DNA of 64,000 nt from Neoechinorhynchus agilis (GCA_051530055.1 CM121343.1:7316001-7380000), one strand, 5' to 3'. Counted from the stretch's first letter, positions 1 to 12,292 are shown. Translations and numbers: made by a program. Notes: generated by a model not told the origin, from the letters alone.

Positions 1-1650
1 AATCCCCTTCTGGATAATTCCATCCGAACGGACATACGTCCACTGTATAAACCACCCCAACTGATAATCCCTTACTGGATAATTCCACCCGGACGGACAT
101 CCCCCTGCTGTATAAACCAACCCGAACGGATAATCCCCTGCTGTATAAACCAATCCGAACGGATAATCCCCTGCTGTATAAACCAACCCGAACGGATAAT
201 CCCCCTGATAACCCACACCTGCTGTATAAACCAACCCGAACGGATAATCCCCCGCTGTATAAACCAACCCGAACAGATAATCCCCTCTGGATAATTCCAC
301 CCGAACGGACATCCTCCACTGTAAACCACCCCAACGATAATCCCTACTGGATAATTCCACCCGAACGGCATCTCCTGCTGTATAAACCAACCCGAACGGA
401 TAATCCCACTGGATAATTCCACCAGAACGGACATCCCTGCTGTATAAACCAACCCTAACAGATAATCCCCTTCTGGATAATTCCACCCGAACGGACATAC
501 GCCCACTGTATAAACCAACCCAACGGATTCCCCCGCGATAAACCAACCAACAATCCCCTCTGATAACACCCACACCCCTGCTGTATAAACCAACCCTAAC
601 GGATAATCCCCTACTGGATAATTCCGCCAGAACGGACATCCCCCTGCTGTATAAACCAACCCGAACGGATAATCCCCTTCTGGATAAATCCGCAAGAACG
701 GACATCCGCCCACTGTATAAACCAACCCGAACGGATAATCCCCCGCTGTATAAACCAACCCGAACTTATAATCCCCTGCTGTATAAACCAACCCTAACGG
801 ATAATCCCCTGCTGTATAAACCAACCCGAACGGATAATCCCCTTCTGGATAATTCCATCCGAACGGACATACGTCCACTGTATAAACCACCCCAACTGAT
901 AATCCCTTACTGGATAATTCCACCCGGACGGACATCCCCCTGCTGTATAAACCAACCCGAACTTATAATCCCCTCTGATAAACCAACAACGGATAATCCC
1001 CTGCTGTATAAACCAACCCGAACGGATAATCCCCTGCTGTATAAACCAACTCGAACGGATAATCCCCTGCTGTATAAACCAACCCTAACGGATAATCCCC
1101 TGCTGTATAAACCAACCCAAACAGATAATCCCCTTCTGGATAATTCCATCCGAACGGACATCCGTCCACTGTATAAACCACCCCAACGGATAATCCCTTA
1201 CTGGATAATTCCACCCGAACGGCTAGTCTCCTGCTGTATAAACCAACCCGAACGGATAATCCCCTACTGGATAATTCCGCCAGAACGGACCTCCCCGTGC
1301 TGTATAAACCAACCCTAACGGATAATCCCCTGCTGTATAAACAGACCCGAACGGATAATCCCCTCCTGGATAATTTCGCCCGAACGGACATCCGTCCACT
1401 GTATAAACCAACCCAACGGATAATCCCTTACTGGATAATTCCACCCGAACGGCTAGTCTCCTGCTGTATAAACCAACCCGAACGGATAATCCCCTGCTGT
1501 ATAAACCAACTCGAACGGATAATCCCCTGCTGTATAAACCAACTCGAAGGGATAATCCCCTGCTGTATAAACCAACTCGAAGGGATAATCCCCTGCTGTA
1601 TAAACAGACCCGAACGGATAATCCCATACTGGATAATTCCGTCAGAATGG
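1..1650 (+). repeat. 33-bp satellite array 1
   Basis: Tandem units of about 33 bp. Two alternating subtypes are visible: one around CTGCTGTATAAACCAACC and one around CTGGATAATTCCRCC, both joined by CGAACGGAYAATCCCC or CGAACGGACATCCCC. The array enters from beyond the left edge and stops abruptly at LINE-A coding sequence. Since 33 is a multiple of three, long reading frames with 11-residue repeats stay open on both strands; I treat these as artefacts, not genes. The plus strand here matches the LINE-A sense orientation. Confidence 0.95.
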
Positions 1651-2210
1651 ATCTTAAACGCCTCCGCCATTTAGGAGTCCCTATGGCCGATCTTTCCAAA
1701 TTTTATTACAGCTTTATTTTACCCTCCTTTACGTCTTTTGCAACCTATCGCAATCACAAATCTGTCGTCTTGAAAGGTTTGATAGAGGAGCTTCTAAATT
1801 TCGTACAGTAAATTTCTTCCCCACTGAATACCTTTATAAGATTTTCATCAAACAATCAAAACGCCTCTCAAGCCTACCACCACAATATTCCACACGAGCA
1901 CAACACTCGTAATCCCCATTCATTTCATTTTCTTATACCTCGCACCTCCCGCTGCCCAATCGTCTCGGATATCATTGCCTGAAATGAACCTGAGGAAAGT
2001 TCCCACCTCACAAACTTTCCCACTTGACCGGATATTCCAACTCGGTCCACTCCAGAATCAACCGTCACATTCATTTATAGTGACAAAACTCGAGTCTTCA
2101 TGAGGACCCAAATGTTCATGGTTCCTCTTCCTTGTTTATCAATAAAACGCGTTATTATTAATCTAATTTCTCCTGAAAGGGATGTTTGACGAAAAACCTT
2201 GTTTTTTCCC
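1651..2210 (+). mobile_element. LINE-A 3' end, 5' truncated
   Basis: A fragment of a non-LTR retrotransposon. The first 150 bases translate to the C-terminal end of the ORF2 protein (motif LKRLRHLG, then KSVVLKGLIEE). The same end is found in the copies at 5.3-5.5 kb and 14.3-14.5 kb. It is followed by the family's 3'UTR block (CCCCACTGAATACCTTTATA) and by the tail AATAAAACGCGTTATTATTA near 2142-2160. The upstream coding part is replaced by satellite array 1. About 45 bases beyond the tail are also shared with the copy ending near 4577, so these two copies may descend from one duplicated locus. Confidence 0.85.
2103..2126 (+). other. LINE-A 3' stem-loop
   Basis: AGGACCCA and TGGTTCCT can pair around an 8-base loop, with one mismatch. 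It lies about 16-35 bases before the AT-rich LINE-A tail. The same element sits at 4916-4939 (minus), 34379-34402 and 35425-35452, with base changes on both sides of the stem. A binding site for the element's reverse transcriptase is the likely role, by analogy with stringent-type LINEs; this is inference. Confidence 0.55.
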
Positions 2211-2400
2211 AATTCTAAAGTTTAAACTCTTATGGCATAACCGTGGTTTTATGTTTAAATTGAACGTTCATCTGCAATTAGGAACTTTTGCCGGAAAAGT
2301 AGTATTGGTTTTAAGAGTAACGTCAAATATGATTTAAAATGTTCTAAGCTTTAGTTGCACAATTTAAGTTGACCTTTGAATTTTTAGATTTGTGGCGACA

Positions 2401-3390
2401 ATGGCTGACAAAGAAAAAAATCCTTCGGACGTTCTCGGTACCCACTACTTTAAAGAACGAGCCAGCATCTATTCAGAACTGGAATCATTACTTCCTGCAC
2501 TGTTGACTGATTCGACGATATTGGACGATATGGATCGTATCGAAGAAAAAGTTTATCGATTGCAGAGTTCATTGAGGAATCAGAGTGTTTCACTTGAGCT
2601 CCAACTAAGTAAGCTGAAAAAGCCGGCGCGAACTGAGAAAGTGGTTGAAACTCAGCAACTTGCAAGTACGATTGGGAGCCGTCCTCAAAACCTTGGTCTG
2701 ACATCTTTGTTCGATTGTACGACTGGTATGCCCAATAGGGATGAGATGCGAGTCTTCGAAACGCCACAGTCGCGTCTTTGGCGCAAACGGCGTGTAACCG
2801 AAGCAGCGGCCTCGAAATGCCTTCGACTGCCCGAATCGAACGCAGCTCTACCAATCGACAAATTCTGGCCTGCTCTACGAGCGCATTGGATTACTTCGTA
2901 TTGCCACGTTCTTGCAGCAATCGAGCAACGTAGAGCACGTAAATCGCTCGCTCTTGATCCGTTAATTCAATCGGTCGCATTGAAAGAGATACGAAGGTTG
3001 CAAGACATTCCTGACCTTTTTGATTCCTCAAGGTCTGAAAAAATCACAATGACCATGTTTAGGGAACACACCTTGAACCTATTCGACCGACGTTTTCAGA
3101 GCTCCACTTATGCGAAAAACCACCCTAAGACAATCCATAAGATGTCTACTACGAGTGACGAATGCGAAAACAATGAACGCACCAACGAACTGATATGCGA
3201 AGTTGACCGTTTGACTTCTAAACAGACCCTGATCGAACTAAGGATGTTTGAGCGGATAGAGAGGCCCAAGTCAAGACGGTCCGATTTCACGAGAGATCGA
3301 AAGCATCTCATCGAACAACTAATCAATCTCAGTTTTCGTAACATTTCCTCGTTCCCGAAAAAACAGCCTGACTCACCGATGAACAAGTAA
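2401..3390 (+). CDS. Hypothetical protein, 329 aa
   Basis: An uninterrupted frame of about 329 residues from the first ATG at 2401 (MADKEKNPSD) to TAA. I do not recognise the family. The protein is hydrophilic and rich in charged residues, with no signal peptide or membrane segment. A predicted helical stretch near residues 35-75 (DRIEEKVYRLQSSL) looks coiled-coil-like, and a second helical block lies near residues 150-200 (DKFWPALRAHW, IEQRRARKS). Codon use is even and unlike the flanking repeats, which supports a real gene. A TTTTTAG at 2381-2387 could be a splice acceptor for a 5'UTR exon. It sits between two LINE-A tails. It could also be one exon of a larger gene. Confidence 0.6.
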   Translation: MADKEKNPSDVLGTHYFKERASIYSELESLLPALLTDSTILDDMDRIEEKVYRLQSSLRNQSVSLELQLSKLKKPARTEKVVETQQLASTIGSRPQNLGLTSLFDCTTGMPNRDEMRVFETPQSRLWRKRRVTEAAASKCLRLPESNAALPIDKFWPALRAHWITSYCHVLAAIEQRRARKSLALDPLIQSVALKEIRRLQDIPDLFDSSRSEKITMTMFREHTLNLFDRRFQSSTYAKNHPKTIHKMSTTSDECENNERTNELICEVDRLTSKQTLIELRMFERIERPKSRRSDFTRDRKHLIEQLINLSFRNISSFPKKQPDSPMNK

Positions 3391-4149
3391 ACCGGTTTGT
3401 TCGTCTCCGTACAAATATCCATACTCAAAATGGCGAAACTATGCACAGATAAAAAAAAGGTTACTCATTTTACGTTTGTTATTAAATTATGTTTCTCATA
3501 ATCGAAATATGTAAATTTAAGGAATCAATATAGTGACGGGTGACCTTTGGTCATAGCCAATTTATAAAATAGTTATGACTTTTCTCCAAGAATGAGCACC
3601 GTCACAAACTCGGACGGAAGTCACTATAGTCGATTCCGATTGATCGAACCACATCGGGACGCGATCGCTTTGGTTCGATTAACCGAAATGGACTGTATTT
3701 TGGATTTATAGTCATATTAGAACATTCTAAAAATATCACATTTGAGAGTTCTACTTTAATTCACAAGTAAATGATTGAAGGTATTTACAAAGAATATCCG
3801 ACCTTTTTCCTGGGGTGTCAATAAAACTAACCTGCAGTTGTACTATTGGCGGTTTTCCAGAGCACATCGCTTCATGGCGCTTTATTATAAACAATGCTGT
3901 AAAGTATAAAGATTCATCAGTGCTTGACCTGAATCGCATCAATTCAACTCCATTTCCCATTAGTTGGAAATGTTAAAGTAAAGGAACGGTTTCCAGGCAT
4001 ATCTTTTTGGCACTCTTAACATTAGGAGATAAATGGGAATCTGGTGGAAGTTCTCATAGATGATCCAGAATCAACGGAGATTACAATACGACGGATTCCA
4101 ACAGACTGGGAGTCCGGGGACCGCTGCAACCGTCAATTCTCACCGTCGT
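3391..4149. other. Non-coding stretch, one weak exon-like frame
   Basis: No convincing gene. The only hint is a minus-strand frame at 3751-3960 whose first two thirds read smoothly up to a CAG/GTTAGT splice-donor-like site near 3833. It has no recognisable homology and could be chance. Confidence 0.3.
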
Positions 4150-4577
4150 CTCAGCCTCTAAAATTTTGTACAATTGATTTCTTCCCCACTGAATACCTTT
4201 ATAAGATTTTCATCAAACAATCAACACGCCTCTCAACCCTATCGCCACCACAATATTTCTCACTTTTCACACGAGCACAACATTCGTAATCCCCATTCAT
4301 TTCATTTTCTTATACCTCGCACCTCTCTTTACCTCCGCTCCTTTTTCCATACTGCTCAATCGTCTTGGATATCATAAACCGAGGAAAGACCCACCCTCAC
4401 AAAGTCCCCTCCAAACAATAACCACAAACTTCCCCACTTGACCGGATATTCCAACTCGGTCCACTCCAGAATCAACAGTCACATTCATTTATCCTGCCTT
4501 GTTTATTAATAAAACGCGTTATTATTAATCTCATTTCTCCTGAAAGGGATGTTTTGACGAAAAACCTTGTTTTTGCC
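4150..4577 (+). mobile_element. LINE-A 3' end fragment
   Basis: Only the LINE-A 3'UTR block (CCCCACTGAATACCTTTATA), the region before the tail and the tail AATAAAACGCGTTATTATTA are present. Between them lies roughly one degenerate satellite monomer (CTTGACCGGATATTCCAACT). The 3' stem-loop seen in the other copies is deleted here. Confidence 0.8.
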
Positions 4578-4598
4578 CATAGATTGGCTGAAATTATT

Positions 4599-4774
4599 GT
4601 TTAGGCCTTTATCCGGTAAATAATTTTTTTATTAAAGATATTCTGTGAACCTCGTCGGGTTAATCATCAGTTTGTTAATTATTAGCGTCTTTTAATAATT
4701 AACAAACTGATGATGAATCAGACGAGGTTCACAGAACGTCTTCAATATACTCTTCATCGGGTGAAGGCCTAAAC
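4599..4774. repeat. Fold-back hairpin
   Basis: Near-perfect inverted repeat. The strong arms lie at 4640-4684 and 4692-4737 (core AACAAACTGATGATGA against its complement), with an outer pair TTTAGGCCTT / AAGGCCTAAA. No coding capacity, so it is a MITE-like or fold-back element. It separates two LINE-A copies that point at each other. Confidence 0.8.
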
Positions 4775-4915
4775 AAAAATTATACTTATCGACACTTAAA
4801 TTGGCGTCCGTCCCATTTAATACGTCCACTTTAGAATTTTCATACGAATCCGAAAAAGATGAATCAGGGTTTCATTATAATAATAACACGTTTTATTTGT
4901 TGATGCATAAAGAAC

Positions 4916-4939
4916 ACGACCCATGTATCTTTGGGTCGT
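4916..4939 (-). other. LINE-A 3' stem-loop, perfect copy
   Basis: ACGACCCA pairs perfectly with TGGGTCGT (8 bp) around the loop AAGATACA. Compared with the copy at 34379-34402 (AGGACCCA / TGGGTTCT), the second base pair has flipped from C-G to G-C, a compensatory change that supports a selected RNA structure. Confidence 0.65.
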
Positions 4940-5599
4940 CATGAACACTCGAGTTTTGATTGGAAAATGAAACTGGCTATTGATTTTGGAGTGGATTACG
5001 AGTCCGGGCGGGTAGCAATATCCGGTCGGGTTGGAAGGTCCGTTCTGGTAGTAATTGGTGTTTATTGTTTGCAGGAACGCTTGTGAAGTTGGTTTTTCCT
5101 CCGGTTCATTTCGGGATTATGATATCCGAGAAGATTTGGCAGCAAGGAAAAAGGAGCGGAGGTAGAGGGAGGTGCGAGGTAGAGGAGGATGAAATGAATT
5201 AGGATTACGAGTGTTGTGCTCGTATGAAAAGAGGGCGATATGTGAAAGAAATCGTGGTGGTAGGGTTGATAGGCGTTTTGTTTGTTTTAAGAAAATAGTA
5301 TCAAGGCATTCGGTGAGAGAGGGAAAGTCAGTTGTGCAATTTTTAGATGCTCTTTTATGAAGAATTTCAAGACGACGGAGGATAGGTTGCAAAATACGGG
5401 GTAATCGTAGGTAAGGGATGGTAAGTTAAAGAAGAAGTAAAATTTGTAAAGGTCGAGTGTAGAAATTCCTAAATATTGGAGGCGTTTGAGGTGATAAATT
5501 TTAAAGGTGTTGTGCTCGACGGAGAGAATGATGTGCGATTCCCAGTTCAAATTTGATTGAAATTGGATACCCAGAATTCTTAGGGAGGTTACTCGTAGG

Positions 5600-6396
5600 A
5601 TGTCATTTAGAAGCTCAGGGGATGATGTGGGGTTGCGGGAGAGAGGGGATCATTTCAAAGCATTTAGAGAAATTGAGATGGAGTTTGTAATTGGTGCAGA
5701 AATCTTTTATGCGTGTGATTTTGTTAGAGGTTAAGGAGTGAGAGAGGTGGGGTGGTGAATGGGTGATGAGGGTGAGATCGTCGGCATATAAGAAGAGTGA
5801 GAGGAGAGAGGTCTGAGGTTGTTTAGAAAAACATTAAAGAGAAGTGGTAACAGTACAGCACTTTGAGGTACGCCTTTGGTGAGATATAGGTTGATAGAAA
5901 AATTAGAACGGCAGTGAATGTATTGTTTGCGATTGTGAAGATAAGATTCGAGCCATTGGATCTGCCACAAGTTGAGACCAAAATCGGAGCAGGCCCAGAG
6001 AAGGAGTGAGTGGTCCACTTAGTCGAAAGCTTTAGATAAATCAAGTTGAATGAGATGGGTGGCATGGGAGGGATTATTGTAGAGGTTACGCAGAATCGTG
6101 TCATAAATGCAAAGTAAGGCAGCGGTTGCAGAAAATCTGAGTCGGAAGCCAAATTGTAGGGGCGATAACTTTTCGTGGGGAAGTGAAAGGCAAGATTTAA
6201 AACATTTTTCGATGATTTTTGAAAGAGCGGGTAGAATGGAAATTGGACGGACAGTTTTCAGGCAAGAGGGGTAGATATCATATAAAAAGCTAAGGTTTAT
6301 AATGCGGGTAAGAGAGTCGATTAGTTCAGGGATGATGCAGCGAAGAGCCCAGTTTGGGATTTCGGATTGAGAGGACAAATTTTTAGGTAATTTCAT
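5600..6396 (-). pseudogene. LINE-A reverse transcriptase domain
   Basis: The minus strand encodes the fingers and palm of a non-LTR reverse transcriptase: VRPISILPALSKIIEKC, LQFGFR, then LIQLDLSKAFD (motif A), then a KGVPQ block, and FLYADDLTLIT (catalytic YADD, codons near 5780-5800). A TAA stop at 6019-6021 falls directly after the motif A aspartate, and a frame change is needed before YADD. The copy is therefore not functional, although the catalytic residues themselves remain. The downstream thumb and C-terminus continue to about 5287. Confidence 0.85.
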
Positions 6397-6651
6397 GAGA
6401 TACTTTAGTACTTCATATGATGAAACTGAGGGGAGTATTATCGAGTTGACAGAAGCTTCAGTTGTGGGCGTAAAAGATTGTGTGGTGACTGAAGTTGATC
6501 AGTGATTGTAAACTGAGTCAGGGCAGAGGTTCTGATTCATGGAATCTAGAACTTGTTTTAATTCAGTGGAGGTCAAATTAGCGAAGGGATCCGGGTGGTG
6601 TATACCAAGAGCGTTTTTGACGGCCCGCCACCATGTTGAGTTGCCACCTGA

Positions 6652-7840
6652 TCAAATTTTAGAGGAAAGGAAATTTTTGCGGGCGAGAAGTATTTCATTC
6701 GTAAATGCCTTTTGTAAACGGGGAGAGTGGGAGTTATTGCGATGGGACCTAGAAGCTTGCCTTTGTAAAAGTTTCAGAATGTGGGTTATCCATAGAGGGT
6801 CGCGGTTGGAGATTCTAATGAATTTCTTGGGAATTGCCGAAGCTAGGGAATTCTCTATGATTGAGGTTAGGGAGGACATGTCCAAGGAAGGGCCATTTGT
6901 GTTGTTAGAGTGGAATGTGCGAATATTATAGTTGAACAATTTTATAAAATTTTGGATATGATGATCACGTTTATCCCAGACGGGTAAACGGAGAGATTTC
7001 ATACGCTGAGGTGGGGTGGACGGAGTGATGAGGGCAGAGGAATGGCCAGAGTTCGCGAGGAGAGGGAGTTTAGAGGCGGATGAGTAGGCGTCGATATTTG
7101 TGAACACTTTGTCGAGGTGAGCGTCAAAACGAGTTGGGAAGTCAATAAATTGAAGCAACTCGGAGAACGGTAGAAGAGGAAATAGATTATTGAAGTCCCC
7201 TGCAATTAAGAAATGGTGCGAATTTGTGGAGTTTATGAGCTCCATCATAGAGTCAATTTGGAGCAAAGAGGATTCAGGACGAGAGGCCGGAGGGCGATAG
7301 ACGCCAGCAATGGTGAATTCTCAAAGGCCGTTTCTCAGAGGAGTTATGAAATGGACTGTGATTAATTCTAGATCGGCGTTTTGTAGAGAGCAGTAAAGTA
7401 GCGATTGTCGTACGTAAATTGAGACCCCTGGGCGGTCATCGCGCTATGTATGGAAGGAAGAGTACCCGGGAAGGATGGCTGAATCGTTGTTGAAGGGGGT
7501 AATCCACGTTTCTGTTAAGATGACTACGTCTACTTTTGAGGTAAATGAAATGAGTGAAATTTCATCTAGTTAAGGAAGGAGGCTACGAGTATTGGAGTAG
7601 AAAACGGTGGGAAAGGGAGTTTTGGATTTCGGGAAATGGGGGAGGGCGGAAGTGAGGGAGATTGGGGTTGCATTGTTCGTTGCGGGTGGTGGGTTAAGGG
7701 AGGAATCGTTACGGGATGCCGACAAAGAACGATTGATTAGCCCAAAGAGAGAAGTTCGGGGGCGACTCCAAAATTTGAGTTGGAATGAGTGAATGGTAAT
7801 GATAGAAATGAGTTTAGGGTTGGGACTTTGCATGGATCAG
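6652..7840 (-). pseudogene. LINE-A endonuclease domain
   Basis: Fragments of an AP-type (EEP) endonuclease. The N-terminal part shows FYSNTRSLLP and a following LTETW-type block. The C-terminal part (6652-7266, one open frame of about 200 residues) has LIAGDFNN and SGHSSAL, matching the GDFN and SDH motifs, and then the linker to the reverse transcriptase. Stops separate the two halves. This domain nicks target DNA during target-primed reverse transcription. Confidence 0.8.
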
Positions 7841-8080
7841 CTACGTTTGGTGATTTTGAGTAGGGGTAGAGAGATAATTATTTACTTGATTCGGGAAAAA
7901 GAGAGTATTTAATGTGGAAGGGCTGGGTATCTAAAAATGAAACGCATTCTCGATATTGTTGGCCATTCCGAACCGATTTTGAATTTAGGCTTAAGACGGT
8001 GGCGACCACGTCAAGAGCCTTGGTACCGAGAAGAGTTGCGTGGATACGTTGAGTTTGAATACAATTTATACGGCGCATTT

Positions 8081-8756
8081 TTCCATTTATCAGATCAACG
8101 AAAACTAGTCTAAGCTTATGAGAATGTTATTTCTCATTAATTTCGATTTTATGGATTATCACAGTAAACAATTGTTATTGAGAATGTCGGGTTAGGTTTC
8201 GAATAGCCAGTAATTGAAGACAATAATAGCAACTTAAACTTGCTCTGTACAGCCTTTGGCTAGCATTTGAAGATGCTTTTCCATGGACAAAACCTTCATT
8301 GCAAGAGAACGATCTTAATCACTCAAAAATCCAACGACTTCGAGTAATACCTTCCTGTTCCTATGGAAGAGATTAAGGATGAAAATTCAGTCATCTATGG
8401 TCCTTGGTGCATTTTTAAGATCTTTATATCTTTAAATCCTACGACAACGGTAAATAAGCTAAAATTAAGTACAGCTTTTTTTGTGGTCATATGAAAAAGT
8501 CAAAAACAATTAACTTGCGTCTTCTATTAACCTGGGTTCTTTTTCAAAGGTGAATGCGGTATCTCTTTTGTCAATTTCGATTTCATTTGAGAGGACACTT
8601 TTTTCCTATACGAAACACTACTATCTTAAAGTTCTAAAAGCACTCAGCGTTAAATTAGCGAGTGGCTTTAAAAATCCAAGAAGGCAGTTTCCATAGGCGG
8701 TTACATTTATTCTGTGTCGACGAAAGGCCATTTCCGCGGCTGATAATTTTTCCTTT
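8081..8756. other. Non-coding stretch
   Basis: I see no gene, RNA or clear repeat between the 5' end of the LINE-A copy and the 355-bp array. Confidence 0.5.
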
Positions 8757-11700
8757 TAGGCACACAGGCAACCGATATCTCGGATCAGAGAAGTGATTCA
8801 ATACTTAAACTCTCCAAAACATACGGTCATGAGTTTTACATGAATCCCTCCAGATATTTGGATACCTCCTGAGGAGACGGACTCGTCATTTTGTTTCCTT
8901 CCCCTTTCGTTATGAGTCATCGACGCTAATGGATTTTGAGTACTTTGACTCTGAAACACAGATTCGGAGCTCAAGTCCACTTCGACACAGCTACGGAATG
9001 TACAAACTCTGCCAGTTTTATACCTCGGGGCAAGTACTGAATTTTCTTATGTCTCCTGGCAAGCCGGTTCAGTTAATTAAGTGAACATCCCTTGCTCGCC
9101 ATTTTTCCTTTTAGGCATACAGGCAACCGATATTTTGGATCAGAAAAGTGATTGAATCACTTAAACTCTCCAAAACATACGGTCATGAGTTTTGCATGAA
9201 TCCCTCCAGACATTTGGATACCTCCTGAGGAGACGAACTCGTCATTTTGTTTCCTTCCCCATTCGTTATGAGTCATCGACGCTAATGGATTTTGAACACT
9301 TTGACTCTGAAACACAGATTCGGGACTCAAGTCCACTTCGACACAGCTACGGAATGTACAAACTCTGCCAGTTTTATACCTCGGGGCAAGTACTGAATTT
9401 TCTTATGTCTCCTGGTAAGCCGGTTCAGTTAATTAAGTGAACATCCCTTGCTCGGCTTTTTTCCTTTTAGGCATACAGGCAACTGATATTTTGGATCGGA
9501 GAAGTGATTGAATCACTTAAACTCTCCAAAACATACGGTCATGAGTTTTACATGAATCCCTTCAGATATTTGGATACCTCCTGAGGAGACGGACTCGTCA
9601 TTTTGTTTCCTTCCCCATTCGTTATGAGTCATCGACGCTAATAGATTTTGAGTACTTTGACTCTGAAACACAGATTCGGGACTCAAGTCCACTTCGACAC
9701 AGCTACGGAATGTACAAACTCTGCCAGTTTTATACCTTGGCTCAAAAATTGAATTATCTTTAAGTTTGGCTAAGCCGGTTCAGTTAATTAAGTGAACATC
9801 CCTTGCTCGCCTTTTTTCCTTTTAGGCATACAGGCAACTGATATTTTGGATCGGAGAAGTGATTGAATCACTTAAACTCTCCAAAACATACGGTCATGAG
9901 TTTTACATGAATCCCTCCAGATATTTGGATACCTCCTGAGGAGATGGACTCGTCAATTTTGTTTCCTTCCCCATTCGTTATGAGTCATCGACGCTAATGG
10001 ATTTTGAACACTTTGACTCTGAAACACAGATTCGGGACTCAAGTCCACTTCGACACAGCTACGGAATGTACAAACTCTGCCAGTTTTATACCTCGGGGCA
10101 AGTACTGAATTTTCTTATGTCTCCTGGTAAGCCGGTTCAGTTAATTAAGTGAACATCCCTTGCTCGCCTTTTTTCCTTTTAGGCATACAGGCAACCGATA
10201 TTTTGGATCGGAGAAGTGATTGAATCACTTAAACTCTCCAAAACATACGGTCATGAGTTTTACATGAATCCCTCCAGACATTTGGATACCTCCTGAGGAG
10301 ACGGACTCGTCATTTTGTTTCCTTCCCCATTCGTTATGAGTCATCGACGCTAATGGATTTTGAACACTTTGACTCTGAAACACAGATTCGGGACTCAAGT
10401 CCACTTCGACACAGCTACGGAATGTACAAACTCTGCCAGTTTTATACCTCGGGGCAAGTACTGAATTTTCTTATGTCTCCTGGTAAGCCGGTTCAGTTAA
10501 TTAAGTGAACATCCCTTGCTCGCCTTTTTCCTTTTAGGCATACAGGCAACCGATATTTTGGATCGGAGAAGTGATTGAATCACTTAAACTCTCCAAAACA
10601 TACGGTCATGAGTTTTACATGAATCCCTCCAGATATTTGGATACCTCCTGAGGAGACGGACTCGTCATTTTGTTTCCTTCCCCATTCGTTATGAGTCATC
10701 GACGCTAATGGATTTTGAACACTTTGACTCTGAAACACAGATTCGGGACTCAAGTCCACTTCGACACAGCTACGGAATGTACAAACTCTGCCAGTTTTAT
10801 ACCTCGGGGCAAGTACTGAATTTTCTTATGTCTCCTGGTAAGCCGGTTCAGTTAATTAAGTGAACATCCCTTGCTCGCCTTTTTCCTTTTAGGCATACAG
10901 GCAACCGATATTTTGGATCGGAGAAGTGATTGAATCACTTAAACTCTCCAAAACATACGGTCATGAGTTTTACATGAATCCCTCCAGATATTTGGATACC
11001 TCCTGAGGAGACGGACTCGTCATTTTGTTTCCTTCCCCTTTCGTTATGAGTCATCGACGCTAATGGATTTTGAGTACTTTGACTCTGAAACACAGATTCG
11101 GGGCTCAAGTCCACTTCGACACAGCTACGGAATGTACAAACTCTGCCAGTTTTATACCTCGGGGCAAGTACTGAATTTTCTTATGTCTCCTGGCAAGCCG
11201 GTTCAGTTAATTAAGTGAACATCCCTTGCTCGGCTTTTTTCCTTTTAGGCATACAGGCAACCGATATTTTGGATCGGAGAAGTGATTGAATCACTTAAAC
11301 TCTCCAAAACATACGGTCATGAGTTTTACATGAATCCCTCCAGATATTTGGATACCTCCTGAGGAGACGGACTCGTCATTTTGTTTCCTTCCCCATTCGT
11401 TATGAGTCATCGACGCTAATGGATTTTGAGTACTTTGACTCTGAAACACAGATTCGGGACTCAAGTCCACTTCGACACAGCTACGGAATGTACAAACTCT
11501 GCCAGTTTTATACCTCGGGGCAAGTACTGAATTTTCTTATGTCTCCTGGCAAGCCGGTTCAGTTAATTAAGTGAACATCCCTTGCTCGCCTTTTTCCTTT
11601 TAGGCATACAGGCAACCGATATTTTGGATCGGAGAAGTGATTGAATCACTTAAACTCTCCAAAACATACGGTCATGAGTTTTACATGAATCCCTCCAGAC

Positions 11701-12088
11701 ATTTGGATACCTCCTGAGGAGACGGACTCGTCATTTTGTTTCCTTCCCCATTCGTTATGAGTCATCGACGCTAATGGATTTTGAACACTTTGACTCTGAA
11801 ACACAGATTCGGGACTCAAGTCCACTTCGACACAGCTACGGAATGTACAAACTCTGCCAGTTTTATACCTCGGGGCAAGTACTGAATTTTCTTATGTCTC
11901 CTGGTAAGCCGGTTCAGTTAATTAAGTGAACATCCCTTGCTCGGCTTTTTTCCTTTTAGGCATACAGGCAACTGATATTTTGGATCGGAGAAGTGATTGA
12001 ATCACTTAAACTCTCCAAAACATACGGTCATGAGTTTTACATGAATCCCTCCAGATATTTGGATACCTCCTGAGGAGACGGACTCGTC
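8757..12088 (+). repeat. 355-bp tandem repeat array, about 9 copies
   Basis: Units begin at about 8757, 9114, 9470, 9825, 10181, 10536, 10891, 11247, 11603 and 11958 (last unit partial). Each begins with TTTTAGGCAYACAGGCAAC and contains the perfect palindrome AAGTGATTGAATCACTT, the short palindrome CTCCTGAGGAG and a closing AGTTAATTAAGTGAACATCC. Copies differ mostly by scattered substitutions; the third unit has a diverged end. No sustained open frame is shared by all units. The array ends inside a unit, 20 bases before a probable splice acceptor at 12107-12108. The same family occurs inverted at 24.6-25.7 kb. Confidence 0.95.
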
Positions 12089-12108
12089 ATGATCTTCACC
12101 TCTTTTAG

Positions 12109-12289
12109 CGGTACTGAACATACGAAACGTCTTAAATTCCACATCATTCGATCCATTCCGAAATACCGAATGGATTCTCCCAAGCTACGTCGATCAAGCA
12201 CGGAAGAATCTCTTTTGCGAAGATTGTACGTCGATGATACGAAAGAAATGTTGACAAACAATAATGCTGATATTTCCAATGTATCGTAA
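12109..12289 (+). CDS. Probable last exon of an unrecognised gene
   Basis: After the acceptor CTCTTTTAG there is a smooth frame of 60 residues (GTEHTKRLKFHIIRSI ... LYVDDTKEMLTN) ending in TAA at 12287-12289. It is basic and shows no family I recognise. Any upstream exons would lie across, or have been displaced by, the 355-bp array. The stop lies only three bases before the uS17m start codon, so the two frames would be close neighbours on one transcript. It may instead be a 5'UTR frame of the uS17m gene. Confidence 0.4.
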
Positions 12290-12292
12290 ACA

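Larger units (their letters stand above)
4880..8080 (-). mobile_element. LINE-A non-LTR retrotransposon, nearly full ORF2, decayed
   Basis: The longest LINE-A copy. On the minus strand it runs from an ORF1/leader region (about 8080-7840), through an AP-type endonuclease and a reverse transcriptase, to a 3'UTR ending at about 4880 with AATAAAACGTGTTATTATTA. The 3'UTR holds only about two satellite monomers (CCGACCGGATATT and CCGCCCGGACTCG) and the most perfect 3' stem-loop of the family. Stops and frameshifts break the protein. The domain order and the microsatellite-like tail fit CR1/Jockey-like LINEs; I cannot place the clade more exactly. Confidence 0.85.

Noticed and set aside
72-935. Repeat proteins in the satellite arrays
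   Set aside because: The frames follow from the 33-bp unit length and absence of stops, occur on both strands, and have no upstream or downstream gene structure.
8757-12088. Hammerhead ribozyme in the 355-bp unit, as in animal retrozymes
   Set aside because: CTGAGGA followed by GACG-GACT-CGTC looks like core plus stem II, but ATTT follows where GAAA is required, and the 56.7-kb relative does not keep the motif.
8757-12088. CRISPR array
   Set aside because: Repeats are contiguous without unique spacers, and the genome is eukaryotic.
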